A stretch of 57,856 nt of DNA from Verrucomicrobiota bacterium (GCA_018240025.1 JAFEGM010000050.1:1-57856), one strand, 5' to 3'. Shown: positions 1-8,547, counted from the stretch's first letter. Numbers and translations are program-made. Notes: generated by a model from the sequence alone, not told the origin.

Positions 1-49
1 TTCGAGCTTCCGACTTCCTTCGAGTTTCGAGTTTCGAGTTTCGAGCTTA
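1..49. repeat. Degenerate heptanucleotide tandem repeat, array A
   Basis: Units of seven bases beginning with TTC follow one another (TTCGAGC, TTCCGAC, then a TTCC phase slip, then TTCGAGT three times and TTCGAGC). The array probably continues to the left of the window. It lies just upstream of the HAD phosphatase gene. Array B on the far side of that gene (922-995) carries the same unit and the same phase slip, so the two are copies of one repeat type. Confidence 0.75.
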
Positions 50-89
50 AGACGAACGTGTGGCTGTCGCGTAAAAATTCACGCCCCCG

Positions 90-881
90 ATGTCTCTCAA
101 ACTCATCTCCACCGACTTCGACGGCACCCTCGTCCCCGCCTGGGACGCGCCGCAGCGGTTTTGCGATGAGCTGGTCGAGCTCCTGCAGGAGATCCGCCGC
201 CGGGGCATCGTCTGGGCCGTCAACACGGGCCGCTCGCCGGCGCTGCTGGAAGAGGCCTGGGGCACGGTCGGCGTCGATTTCCACCCCGACTACGCGCTGA
301 CCAGCGAGCGCGATGTCTTCCGCCCCTGCTCGCAGCGCAAAGGAGCCTGGGTCGATTTCGGCGATTGGAACACACGCGGCTTCCGCGCCCATCGCGAGCT
401 CTTCGACACTGCGCTACCGCACCTGCGACAGGCGGTCGCCTACATCAAGGCGAAGATCGGCGCGCGCATCCTCTACAACTTCGACCACGTCAACGACCCC
501 TCCGAGCCGGCCGGCCTCACCACCAAAACGGAGGCCGACATGGACTGGGTGGTCGCCTACCTCGACGAAATCCGCACCGCCGTCCCGAAGCTGCATTATC
601 AGCGCAACAGCATCTACCTGCGCTTCTGCCACGAGGACTACGACAAGGGCACCGCGCTGTCCGAACTCGCCCGCCTGCTGGACATCAAGGCGGACGAGAT
701 CTTCGCCGTCGGCGACCACTACAACGACCTGCCCATGCTCGGGGGTCGCCACGCGGTCCACGTCGCCTGCCCTGCCAATGCCATCCGCGAGGTCAAGGAC
801 ACCGTCCGCAGCGCCGACGGCTTCCTGGCCAAGCGCGAGGACGGCTACGGCGTGGTGGATGCCTTGAAGCGCCTGCTGTAG
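90..881 (+). CDS. HAD-superfamily hydrolase (Cof/sucrose-phosphatase-like)
   Basis: 263 aa. Motif I is near the N-terminus (STDFDGTLVP, about residues 7-16), with the nucleophile and acid/base aspartates of haloacid-dehalogenase phosphatases. Motif IV is VGDHYNDLPML near residue 210, where the acidic residues bind Mg2+. The long stretch between them fits a C2-type cap, as in Cof or sucrose-phosphate phosphatases that act on small phosphorylated metabolites in the cytoplasm. The substrate cannot be read from the sequence. The ATG at 90 lies directly before the conserved motif. The gene stands alone between two heptad repeat arrays. Confidence 0.85.
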   Translation: MSLKLISTDFDGTLVPAWDAPQRFCDELVELLQEIRRRGIVWAVNTGRSPALLEEAWGTVGVDFHPDYALTSERDVFRPCSQRKGAWVDFGDWNTRGFRAHRELFDTALPHLRQAVAYIKAKIGARILYNFDHVNDPSEPAGLTTKTEADMDWVVAYLDEIRTAVPKLHYQRNSIYLRFCHEDYDKGTALSELARLLDIKADEIFAVGDHYNDLPMLGGRHAVHVACPANAIREVKDTVRSADGFLAKREDGYGVVDALKRLL

Positions 882-921
882 CGGCACTGGAGAACCCGCA
901 GGCGCGGCCGCAAATGCACTG

Positions 922-995
922 AACTTCGAACTTCGAACTTCGAACTTCGGACTTCAGACTTCCTTCGAGTTTCGAACTTCGAGTTTCGAACTTTC
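922..995. repeat. Degenerate heptanucleotide tandem repeat, array B
   Basis: TTC recurs every seven bases at 925, 932, 939, 946, 953 and 960, slips by four bases at 964, then continues at 971, 978 and 985. Units are TTCGAAC, TTCGGAC, TTCAGAC and TTCGAGT. The segment ACTTCCTTCGAGTTTCGA is shared with array A at the window start. It lies in the convergent gap between the HAD gene and the VPEP-signal gene. Confidence 0.8.
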
Positions 996-1037
996 TCTGA
1001 AAGCGCCCTTCGCGCCCGCCTGCCGCCTGCCGCCCCG

Positions 1038-1652
1038 TTACTTCGCTCCCACTCGCCGACGACGCCAAACGGCCCCGCCGAGCGTGCCCACGGCGGCGAG
1101 ACCGCCCAGCACGGTGCCGGGCTCCGGGACCGCCGCCACCGTGCCGGCGATGGCGGTGCCGGTGAGAGTCATCGAGTAGGTGCCCGCCGAAAGAGCCCCG
1201 CTCGCGTAGAAGGAGTCGATGACCAGATAATACGTGCCCGGAGTCACGTTGACGGTGACGGACTCGGTCCCGTTGCTACCAAACGAGTCAGCGCCCGACC
1301 CGGCGCCGATGCCGGGGTTGGCGGCCGTGGCCAGCGAGTTGGTGACATAGATGGAAGTGTCCCAATTGGCCCCGGTCGGATCGACCGTGAACGTGAGCGT
1401 GCCACCCACCGCAATCTGCAGGATGTAGAAGACGTCCGGGCCCGCGACCTGACTGTAGAGCCCGTTCACGTTGGCGAGCAGGCTGTTGACCGTATTGTTG
1501 GCGCCCAGCGTCGTGCCCGTGTCGCTGTAGCTCAGCGGGCCCGCCGGAATCGGCGTGGCCGTGCCGAACGTATCACCGCCATTGGCGAAAGCGGCGGCAG
1601 GGAGGACGGCGATCCCACCGACCAGGGTGGTTTTGCGGAGCAGAAAATTCAT
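1038..1652 (-). CDS. Exported protein with VPEP (PEP-CTERM) sorting signal
   Basis: 204 aa with a cleavable signal peptide (ends ...AAAFANGG) and a small Gly/Thr/Ser-rich beta-type domain with many D, N and T residues, similar in style to pre-peptidase C-terminal (PPC) domains ('PGTYYLVIDSF', 'AGTYSMTLTGTA'). The C-terminus is a classic sorting signal: VPEPGTV, a hydrophobic segment, then WRRRR. Exosortase should cleave at the PEP motif and retain or glycosylate the protein at the surface. Two exosortase genes lie at 33812-37026. Its signal differs from the VPETST signal of the other cargo at 31137-31916. Confidence 0.85.
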   Translation of the reverse strand: MNFLLRKTTLVGGIAVLPAAAFANGGDTFGTATPIPAGPLSYSDTGTTLGANNTVNSLLANVNGLYSQVAGPDVFYILQIAVGGTLTFTVDPTGANWDTSIYVTNSLATAANPGIGAGSGADSFGSNGTESVTVNVTPGTYYLVIDSFYASGALSAGTYSMTLTGTAIAGTVAAVPEPGTVLGGLAAVGTLGGAVWRRRRVGAK

Positions 1653-1676
1653 GAGGAAGGCGGTGGTGGAAGGTGA

Positions 1677-2882
1677 TTATTGAGCCGGTCCGGGAATACC
1701 AAGACGCGCGAATGACGTCAACGGGAACGACCTCGTGAGCCGGACAATTCGTTCGCGCTGGGCCACGCTCAGGCGCAACTCGCCGCGACCGGTCACGCCC
1801 TGATTGAACCGCGTGGCTTTGCGGTCGCCTTCGACCTGACTGAGCGCCGCCGCCAAGCGGGCTTCGTCGAGCGGCAGATGCCAAAACTCCAGCAATCGCC
1901 GCAGGGTGCCGGGTTTGTCGGCGATCATCTCCTCGTAGGTCAGCCAAAGCAGCGGCAGGCGTCGCTCCTGCTCCACCCGCACCCACGAGGCGTAGAACTG
2001 GAGGTACCAGGGCGCCACGTGGTCGACGATCAGATCGAGCCGTTCTTCGGGCGAGAGGCGGAGGTAGTCGGGGAAGAAGAACGTGCTGAAGGACGCCCCG
2101 GAGTGGTAAAAATCGTCCAGGCTGACGAGAGCGTCGAAGAGGTTGCGCACGAGCACCACCGGACGCATGCCGAACCCCTGCAGCAGGTGCACGTTGGCCT
2201 CCGAGGCGCGGGCGTGCTGCTGCGTGACCGTGGGCACCGTCGCGAATTCGAGCAGCGTGGGCAGGTAGAGGTCGTGCTCGTTCGGCGCGCCGGCATAGAA
2301 CAGGTAGGTGTCGCGAAAGCCGGTCACCTGCAGGAGCGCATTCCGCAGAAAGCTGGAGCCGCTCTTCGGCAGGCAGGCGATGAAGAGATGCGGCGCGAGA
2401 TCCGCCGGCTGGAGGGTGTCGCAAAAGTCCGCCAGCACCGCCGGCTCGCGGCTGAGCGCGAGCAGGTTCGTCAGGTCGATCTGAAAAGTGGGGCACGGAT
2501 AGACCGCGATGGCGGCGCGCTGCAGGCGAACGGCCAGCGGGATCTGTCGGGCGTGGAGAAACGCCTGCGAGAGGTCGCGCAACGCCTCGGCGCGCGGGCG
2601 CAGGGGCGGTCCGTCGGCCGGCGCGGTCGGCTGCGCCTGGATCAGCGCCTCTTCGGCCAGGGTGATCGCCTCCGCTGTCTTTCCGGCGGCCAGCAGGCGG
2701 GTGCAGGCCAGCTTGAGCGCCTGCAGGAAGTTGTGTTCCAGCGCGCCGCGCCCGGGTTGCCCCACCGGCACCAGCGTCAGCGCCTGCCGCAGCGGCTCGA
2801 TCGCCGCCAAGCCGTCGCCGCGCGCGAGAGCGGAATTGCTTTGTTCGAAGAAGGTGGCAAGCACGGGAGGGAGTGGCGACAC
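1677..2882 (-). CDS. TPR-sulfotransferase family protein
   Basis: 401 aa. Residues 1-130 are helical and TPR-like (ARGDGLAAIEPLRQAL; GKTAEAITLAEEAL). The second half is a sulfotransferase fold: the 5'-phosphosulfate loop CLPKSGSSFLRNAL near residue 175 and the 3'-phosphate segment VRNLFDALVSLDDFYHS near residue 245, which bind PAPS. It probably sulfates a glycan or protein tyrosine, possibly in surface-polymer synthesis; the acceptor is unknown. The start codon is GTG. The gene is divergent from the urate oxidase and lies 24 bp upstream, in the same direction, of the VPEP-signal gene. Confidence 0.8.
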   Translation of the reverse strand: MSPLPPVLATFFEQSNSALARGDGLAAIEPLRQALTLVPVGQPGRGALEHNFLQALKLACTRLLAAGKTAEAITLAEEALIQAQPTAPADGPPLRPRAEALRDLSQAFLHARQIPLAVRLQRAAIAVYPCPTFQIDLTNLLALSREPAVLADFCDTLQPADLAPHLFIACLPKSGSSFLRNALLQVTGFRDTYLFYAGAPNEHDLYLPTLLEFATVPTVTQQHARASEANVHLLQGFGMRPVVLVRNLFDALVSLDDFYHSGASFSTFFFPDYLRLSPEERLDLIVDHVAPWYLQFYASWVRVEQERRLPLLWLTYEEMIADKPGTLRRLLEFWHLPLDEARLAAALSQVEGDRKATRFNQGVTGRGELRLSVAQRERIVRLTRSFPLTSFARLGIPGPAQ

Positions 2883-3024
2883 GCCAACGTCGGGAGGCGC
2901 GAGCGCCGATCAACAAGAGGACCCAGCCGATGCAACTGAATGCTGGCGGCGGTGCGGGAATTCAGCCGGGCGGGCGGATGAAATTCGGGTTTCCGAAGCG
3001 CAGCGCGTTTTGCATGCTGGCCGG

Positions 3025-3891
3025 ATGTCTTCCCCCTTCCGTCTCGCCGCCAACCGTTATGGCAAAGCCCGCGTCCGTCTCGCCCGCGTCAGTCGCGGGG
3101 CGGACGGCGTGCACCAGATCCGTGAACTGACCGTCCAAGCGCTGGCGGAGGGCGACTTCGAGGCCGCCCACCTGCAGAGCGACAACGCGCACATTCTCCC
3201 GACGGACACGATCAAGAACTCGGTCTACGGGCTCGCCTCGCAGCGGGAGATCGGCGCCCGCGAGGACTTCGGCGAGGCGCTGGGCCGGCACTACCTCAGC
3301 CGCAGCCCGCACATGAGCAGCGTGACCGCCTGCCTTTGGGAGGGCGTCTGGCAGCGACTGCTGGTCGATGGCCAGCCGCATCCGCACGCTTTCCAGCAAG
3401 GCCCGCCGTTCCGCTGGTTCGCCGAAGTCGCGGTCCCCCGCTCCGGCCCGGCGCGGGTGGTTTCTGGCGTCGAGGGACTTTCGGTGCTGAAGACCACCGC
3501 CAGCGCGTTCTCCGGCTACCTCAAGGATGCGTGGACCACCCTGCCGGAGACGCGCGACCGCTTCTTCGGCACCCTCGTCAGCTCGCGCTGGGAATGGCAC
3601 CGCGCCCCGGCCGACTACGCTGCGGCCAATCAAGCCATCGTCGATGCCATGCTGCGGATCTTTGCCACCGAGTTCAGCGAATCGGTCCAGGCCACGCTTT
3701 ACTCGATGGGCTGCGCCGCGCTCGCGGCCGTGCCCGAGATCGAGCGCATCCACTTCGCGCTGCCGAACCGGCACTATCTCCATTACGATGTCGCCCGCCT
3801 CGGGCTGGAGGACAAATTCGAGGTCTTCCTGCCGACCGACGAGCCGCACGGGCAGATCGAGGCGACCGTCGAGCGAAACCCGGCGGCCTGA
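3025..3891 (+). CDS. Urate oxidase (uricase), cofactor-independent
   Basis: 288 aa, normal for the family. It oxidises urate to 5-hydroxyisourate in purine breakdown, without metal or flavin. Catalytic-triad positions are visible: Lys14 (RYGKARVRLARV), Thr60 (ILPTDTIKNSVY) and His250 (PNRHYLHYD). The substrate-clamp Phe (TASAFSGYL) and Arg (LPETRDR) are also present, as is the signature VQATLYSM. The ATG at 3025 fits the family N-terminus; longer upstream frames overlap the divergent gene. No other urate-pathway gene (allantoinase, HIU hydrolase, OHCU decarboxylase) is next to it. Confidence 0.93.
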   Translation: MSSPFRLAANRYGKARVRLARVSRGADGVHQIRELTVQALAEGDFEAAHLQSDNAHILPTDTIKNSVYGLASQREIGAREDFGEALGRHYLSRSPHMSSVTACLWEGVWQRLLVDGQPHPHAFQQGPPFRWFAEVAVPRSGPARVVSGVEGLSVLKTTASAFSGYLKDAWTTLPETRDRFFGTLVSSRWEWHRAPADYAAANQAIVDAMLRIFATEFSESVQATLYSMGCAALAAVPEIERIHFALPNRHYLHYDVARLGLEDKFEVFLPTDEPHGQIEATVERNPAA

Positions 3892-3957
3892 GCGCCGATG
3901 TTGCCCCACCGATTTTCGATGCTCCGAGTCTGAGCGGCCGCGCTTTGGTGCGGGCCC

Positions 3958-4647
3958 ATGTCTGTCCGTCCCGATTTCCGTCCCATGCCGATGCCGATCC
4001 TCAAGCCGACGCTCAAGGCGCCGATCCACGACAAGCCGGTCCACCCGTTCTACTTCTGGCTGCTGCGGTTCGCCCGGCGGATCCTGAATTTCCTCTACCG
4101 CCCGAAGGTGAGCGGCCTGGAGAATCTGCCGCACGAGGGCGCGGTTCTGCTGCTGCCCAACCACATCAGCTACGGCGACGCCGGCCTGATCCAGGCCGCC
4201 AGCCCGCGCCACGTCCGTTTCGTGGCCTTCGAGCCGATCTACTACAATCCGTGGATCAACTGGGTCATGCGTCTGATGCGTGCCATTCCCATCATGCCCG
4301 GCAAATCGGAGAAGGGCCTCCAGGCCACCATCGAGGCGCTCGCCGCCGGCCACGTGGTCTGCATTTTCCCCGAAGGCAGCATCTCGCGCACCGGTGAACT
4401 GCTGGAGCTCCGCCATGGCTTCGAGCGCATCGCCGCCGCCACCGGCGTGAGCGTCCTCCCCGTGCGCCTCGACGGCCTGCGCGTCTCCGGCCTCCCGCGC
4501 AAACGCGGCGAGGTCAGCGTGAAATTCCAGCGCCTCCTCCCCGCCGCCGAGGCCACCGTGGCGAACGTCGCGCCGCTCATCGCTCCGGCGGGCGCTTCCC
4601 TGCCTCAGCTCGAAGCACCCGAGGCCGGCAACGTGCAGCCGGGTTGA
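3958..4647 (+). CDS. 1-acyl-sn-glycerol-3-phosphate acyltransferase (PlsC family)
   Basis: 229 aa. The acyltransferase signature HX4D is LLPNHISYGDAG near residue 65 and motif III is IFPEGSISRTGEL near residue 140. A hydrophobic N-terminal segment (FYFWLLRFARRILNF) fits membrane association. It should transfer an acyl chain to lysophosphatidic acid or a related lysolipid in phospholipid synthesis. In several families this domain is fused to 2-acyl-GPE synthetases, but here it stands alone. The start may be the ATG at 3958 or the one at 3985 (MPMPILKPT). Confidence 0.88.
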   Translation: MSVRPDFRPMPMPILKPTLKAPIHDKPVHPFYFWLLRFARRILNFLYRPKVSGLENLPHEGAVLLLPNHISYGDAGLIQAASPRHVRFVAFEPIYYNPWINWVMRLMRAIPIMPGKSEKGLQATIEALAAGHVVCIFPEGSISRTGELLELRHGFERIAAATGVSVLPVRLDGLRVSGLPRKRGEVSVKFQRLLPAAEATVANVAPLIAPAGASLPQLEAPEAGNVQPG

Positions 4648-4740
4648 CCCAATCGGCAACCTTTCCGGTAAACTTGCCCAATTCTACGCTGCGAGATCCG
4701 CTAAGCTGAAGTCGAGCTCGGCCTCCGGGCCTTCCCGCCT

Positions 4741-4769
4741 TCTTCCTTCCTCCTTCTTCCTTCTCCTCC
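4741..4769 (+). repeat. C/T-only heptad tract abutting a start codon
   Basis: Units TTCTTCC, TTCCTCC, TTCTTCC, TTCTCCT and then CC lead straight into the ATG at 4770 with no purine and no Shine-Dalgarno. A near-identical tract abuts the GTG at 16580. The seven-base period and TTC core match the TTCGARN arrays at 1-49 and 922-995. Confidence 0.6.
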
Positions 4770-6425
4770 ATGTCCCTCCCCCCCTGGGCCGCCGAGATGC
4801 GGGCGCATTACGAGAGCCACTCGTCCTCGCAGTTCCTCCTCAGCGGCAACATCAACGACCGCTTCCTCCTGCCCACGGCCATGGACCGCGCGGAGCAGGC
4901 GGTGCTGGGCGGACTGACCGACTACCTCGCGCAGGTCCTGATGCCGCGCTTCGACATCATCCTGAGCTATGACCTCGGCAACGGCCTGCGGGTCGAGAAG
5001 GGCCGCGAGGCGTTTGCGGAATGGCCCTCCGCCCGCGAGGCGCCTTCGCTGCCCAAGCAGCCGCGGCCGGCGGTGGAGACGCTGACGCATTACTTCCGCT
5101 ATCTCGCCAACATCCAGCGCCTCGGCAAAGCGACCCCGCAGGTCGGGGTCTGGGTCCGCGCCGCCCACCTTGTGGCGCCGAACAGCCCCGGCTCGACCAA
5201 CGCGGATCTCAACGCGCTGGCCCTGCTGATGCGCGACTGGTCCAGCGAGGCGGCCTTCGATGCGCTGCGGCTCTGCACGGTGTTGCTGACGGAGAATCAG
5301 AACGACCTGCACCCGCTTCTGGTGCTCAATCCGCGTGCCTTGCCGATCAAGGTGCCCTTCCCCGATGCGCCCGGCCTGGGCGCAGCGCTGCAGGCGGTGG
5401 CCGCGCGCCATCCCATCGCGCTGGGGGAGTTCGCCGGGGAGAAAGTCGGCGAAGTCGCGGCCTCGCTCAGCGGGGCCACGCTCGGCTCGGTCGAGAGCCT
5501 GTTGAAGATCAAGGAGTACCGCAAAGAGCCCATCCGCGGCGGCGACCTCGCCAAGCTGAAGAAAGAGCTGGTCGAGCGCGAGGCGAGCGACCTGATCGAG
5601 TTCATCGACCCCAAGCGGACGCTCGACGACCTGCACGCGCAGGAGGCTCTGAAGCAGTGGCTGCGCGACGACATCGCGCTCTGGAAGAAGGGCGACACCG
5701 GCGCGGTGCCGATGGGCTATCTGCTCTGCGGTCCGGTCGGCACCGGCAAGACCTACATGGTCGAATGCCTCGCGGGCGAAGCCGGCATTCCGGTCGTGAA
5801 GATCAAGAACTTCCGCGACAAGTGGGTCGGCAGCACCGAGGGCAATCTGGAGAAGATCTTCCGCCTCCTGCAGGGGCTCGGCCGCTGCTTCGTCTTCGTC
5901 GACGAGGCCGACCAGGCGCTTGGCAAGCGCGACAGCGGCGGCAACGACGGCGGGCTCTCCGGCCGCATCTACTCGATGTTCGCGAAGGAGATGAGCAACC
6001 CCGACAACCGCGGGAAGCTCGTCTGGATCCTGGCCTCCAGCCGCCCCGATCTGATCGAAGTCGACCTCAAGCGCCCCGGCCGCATCGACGTGAAGATCCC
6101 CATCTTCCCGACCACCACCGCCGCCGAGAGCTGGGCCCTCATCCGCGCCCTCTGCAAACGCCGCGGCCTGGAGCTGGGCGAGGCCGATTTCGAAGCCGTG
6201 AAGGAAAAGCTCCCGCTCCTGCTCACCCCCGGCGCCGCCGAGGCCCTGGCGGTGAAGATCTACCGCACCGTGCAGACGAAGCACACCCCGCCCGCCGAAG
6301 CCGTCGCGGCCTCGCTGGTCGACTACCAGCCCCCGGTCTCCCTCGACGTGCTCAAGTTCCAGATCGGCCTGGCCGTGGCCGAGTCGAGCGACCCGTCCTT
6401 CGTGCCGGCGGTGTTCCGGAGTTGA
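4770..6425 (+). CDS. AAA+ ATPase, Ycf46-like two-domain layout
   Basis: 551 aa. The C-terminal half is a complete AAA module: Walker A GPVGTGKT (about residue 318), Walker B CFVFVDEADQ, a sensor segment WILASSRPDLIE, and an arginine-finger region LKRPGRIDV. The N-terminal half (SSQFLLSGNINDRF...) is AAA-sized but lacks a Walker A, like the degenerate first domain of Ycf46/SpoVK-type ATPases. It probably remodels a protein substrate; no partner is identifiable. A pure C/T tract sits against the ATG. It ends 55 bp from the convergent HNH nuclease gene. Confidence 0.75.
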   Translation: MSLPPWAAEMRAHYESHSSSQFLLSGNINDRFLLPTAMDRAEQAVLGGLTDYLAQVLMPRFDIILSYDLGNGLRVEKGREAFAEWPSAREAPSLPKQPRPAVETLTHYFRYLANIQRLGKATPQVGVWVRAAHLVAPNSPGSTNADLNALALLMRDWSSEAAFDALRLCTVLLTENQNDLHPLLVLNPRALPIKVPFPDAPGLGAALQAVAARHPIALGEFAGEKVGEVAASLSGATLGSVESLLKIKEYRKEPIRGGDLAKLKKELVEREASDLIEFIDPKRTLDDLHAQEALKQWLRDDIALWKKGDTGAVPMGYLLCGPVGTGKTYMVECLAGEAGIPVVKIKNFRDKWVGSTEGNLEKIFRLLQGLGRCFVFVDEADQALGKRDSGGNDGGLSGRIYSMFAKEMSNPDNRGKLVWILASSRPDLIEVDLKRPGRIDVKIPIFPTTTAAESWALIRALCKRRGLELGEADFEAVKEKLPLLLTPGAAEALAVKIYRTVQTKHTPPAEAVAASLVDYQPPVSLDVLKFQIGLAVAESSDPSFVPAVFRS

Positions 6426-6479
6426 AGGGCGGTTGCCCTCAGATGCAGAGACCGCCAATTCGATCTGCTCCGATCGGCA

Positions 6480-7457
6480 CTACCCGATAAAGATATGTTT
6501 CCGATGCCATTCGAAGTGCCCCCAGTTCGGACGGAAGCTGCACCCATCGCGGAAAAAGAGACCTCGCCCCGTCACCGCGGCGAGCTGAAACCCGCCCGGC
6601 ATCGACCACTCGTTGAACTTCCGCGCTGAGGCCACGATGATCTGCTGCTTTTCGTTCACCGTCCAAAGTCCGGCGTCGAACATCCAATGGGCGCTCGGAG
6701 TGAGAGCCAAGCCGTTTCCCGGATCGTCGTTCAAGCTCTCCGCTCGCTGGTGTATATGTGCGGCCTCGACGATGTTCCCTCGTTCAGTGGTCAGGCGATA
6801 GCCGGTCAGCGCACACGTAAAGCCATATCGGATCACCACCTCGACCTTAAACCTCCGGTCTCGGCCTTTACGGGCGAAGGCATTGTAAGAAGCTCGGTCT
6901 TCCTCCAGCCTGCTCACCTCAGGGGAGGGAGGCGTGCCAACCTTCAAAGCTGCGGCGAGCGCGATGCGCTCACCAGCGTTGAAATACGGCCCCGCGAGGA
7001 GGGCGGATCTCGCCCGTTTCAAGAAGCCGGATCGATTCTTCAGCAGTTCCAAGAGTCCCGGCTCTACGACGCAGACTCGGGTCGTGTCGCGCGAAGGAGA
7101 GGGTCTTCCGTCCTCGGTCATGCATTGCCACACTCGGTCGAATCGGCTTCCCAGCGCGTGCAGTGGCAAACGTACGTCCGCTCGCGTCTGCCTGCGTTCG
7201 TAGACCAGCGCCCAGTAGCTTTCGAAGCGGAAAACCAGTTCCGCGGAGAGCAGGACGCGACCGTCGGCGAACTGACCGCTTTCGAACATGTCGAAGACAC
7301 TGAGCAGTAGTAGTGGCTTGTGCGGAGCCACTCCCCGACCTCGGTCCGGCTCCGCATTCAACGCGCCTAGCTTCCGAAGCCAATAGATCTCGGGCTTCGG
7401 TGAATCATCGAGTGGAACCGTCCTTGCCATGGTCTCCACTATTTGAGCGCGAGGCAT
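6480..7457 (-). CDS. HNH endonuclease with probable sulfur-binding domain (phosphorothioate-reading type)
   Basis: About 325 aa. The N-terminal half has the look of the DNA sulfur-binding domain of McrA-like type IV enzymes (IYWLRKL... then APHKPLLLLSVFDMFE and ELVFRFESYW). The C-terminal half is an HNH nuclease: YGFTCALTGYRL, the catalytic AAHIHQRAES and the metal-ligand NGLALTPSAHWMFD. This layout reads phosphorothioate-modified DNA and cleaves nearby. It is last in the dndB-C-D operon and overlaps the preceding gene. Three ATGs are possible (7481, 7457, 7430); 7457 has a GGAG ten bases upstream. The stretch is visibly richer in A/T than dndC or dndD. The nuclease call is firm; the sulfur-binding call is by resemblance. 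Confidence 0.75.
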   Translation of the reverse strand: MPRAQIVETMARTVPLDDSPKPEIYWLRKLGALNAEPDRGRGVAPHKPLLLLSVFDMFESGQFADGRVLLSAELVFRFESYWALVYERRQTRADVRLPLHALGSRFDRVWQCMTEDGRPSPSRDTTRVCVVEPGLLELLKNRSGFLKRARSALLAGPYFNAGERIALAAALKVGTPPSPEVSRLEEDRASYNAFARKGRDRRFKVEVVIRYGFTCALTGYRLTTERGNIVEAAHIHQRAESLNDDPGNGLALTPSAHWMFDAGLWTVNEKQQIIVASARKFNEWSMPGGFQLAAVTGRGLFFRDGCSFRPNWGHFEWHRKHIFIG

Positions 7458-8547
7458 CGAATCCAATCTCCGAGTTACCAAGGGAGGCTTCGCGCAGTTG
7501 CTCCTGAACCGTGAGAGGAAGGCGCATTTTGCTTTTCAGAAAGGCGGAGACCAGAAGCACATTGGCCGAGGTGTTGGCGACCTTTCCTCCTACAAGTACT
7601 CTTCCGTTCCACACCGCCACATTAGTTCTTCGCCAGTCGATGTTCTTCAATTCGCCCAGACTCCGACGCCAAGCCTTTGGTCTCGCCGCCCGGAGCGCAG
7701 CCCCGGCCCGTCCAAGGCCATGTAGGACAACGCCGTGAGCGTGCAGAAAGTTGGACCGGAGTTCTCCCGACGTGAGTCGTTTCTCACGGACGAAGCCCCA
7801 TTCGGGAATCTGTTCGGCCACCGCGTTCCAGTACTGGAGCGCGAAATCTAAAGCGTCGGAATAGGAACGCTTCGGCCCGACCAGCAGCGCTTTCGTTGCG
7901 AGATAGATCGCACTCAGCGTGAAGAGATTGCGAGCTCTGGGCGCAAGCGTCGCTGCCTTCATCTCGGTGAGTCCGGCAAACGGCGAGGGTCCGCCTACCA
8001 GCGCACGGGAGACCTTGGCGGCGAGGTCGAACTCTTCGGCCAAAATCCGTTTGGTGCCCGACACAGCAGGGGTCTTCAGACGGCGATGCATCTGCTGGAT
8101 CGCCTCCGTCGAGCAGCCGACATGCAGGCAAACCGGCACCATAGTTTCGCCGCGGCAAAGGGGTGGATCTTTCGCCAGCGCCTTGCGAATGGCACGGAGC
8201 AAGCTGCTGTCGCGCTGGAGGACCCAGACTGCATCGATCGGTATCCTCAGCGCGCCGAATCCCGCGGTGCGCGCCTTGGGGGTGAACTTGGCTTCGCCGA
8301 GCAGGGCCGCGAAGAAGGGCGGAAAGCCTGCCGAGCCACCTGCGATGTATTTACTCCAAGCCTCTTCACGATGAGGATCCCGAACGCGTCCAAATCGTAT
8401 ACAAGCAGGCAGTTCATCCGGCTCCACGGACAGCCGCTTCGCCGCATCCGCCAACGTCATCTGAAGCTGAAAGATCGATACCGAGCCCCTGACACTTCCG
8501 ATCGCAGGAAACACCTCCTGGGCTTTGGTCCTAGCTGTCGACTTCAT
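7405..8547 (-). CDS. DndB paralogue lacking the DGQHR motif
   Basis: 380 aa. It aligns along most of its length with the DndB at 11896-12933: NLFTLSAIYLATKALL against KLFTLSAIFAALRDLL, LKNIDWRRTNVAVWNG against LRDIDWSRSNASVWEG, and VGGKVANTSANV against TGGKLSKTDVNV. Where DndB has INDGQHRRAA this protein has LQRDSSLLRA, so the defining motif of the family is gone. It overlaps the dndD stop by ATGA, which implies translational coupling, and takes the operon place where dndE normally sits. It could be a DndB partner or antagonist, or the regulator or specificity subunit of the HNH enzyme downstream. Function unknown. Confidence 0.75.
   Translation of the reverse strand: MKSTARTKAQEVFPAIGSVRGSVSIFQLQMTLADAAKRLSVEPDELPACIRFGRVRDPHREEAWSKYIAGGSAGFPPFFAALLGEAKFTPKARTAGFGALRIPIDAVWVLQRDSSLLRAIRKALAKDPPLCRGETMVPVCLHVGCSTEAIQQMHRRLKTPAVSGTKRILAEEFDLAAKVSRALVGGPSPFAGLTEMKAATLAPRARNLFTLSAIYLATKALLVGPKRSYSDALDFALQYWNAVAEQIPEWGFVREKRLTSGELRSNFLHAHGVVLHGLGRAGAALRAARPKAWRRSLGELKNIDWRRTNVAVWNGRVLVGGKVANTSANVLLVSAFLKSKMRLPLTVQEQLREASLGNSEIGFDASRSNSGDHGKDGSTR

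Noticed and set aside
4770..6425. The AAA ATPase as a member of the Dnd system
   Set aside because: It is convergent to the island, has its own C/T leader, and resembles Ycf46-type ATPases; nothing ties it to phosphorothioation.
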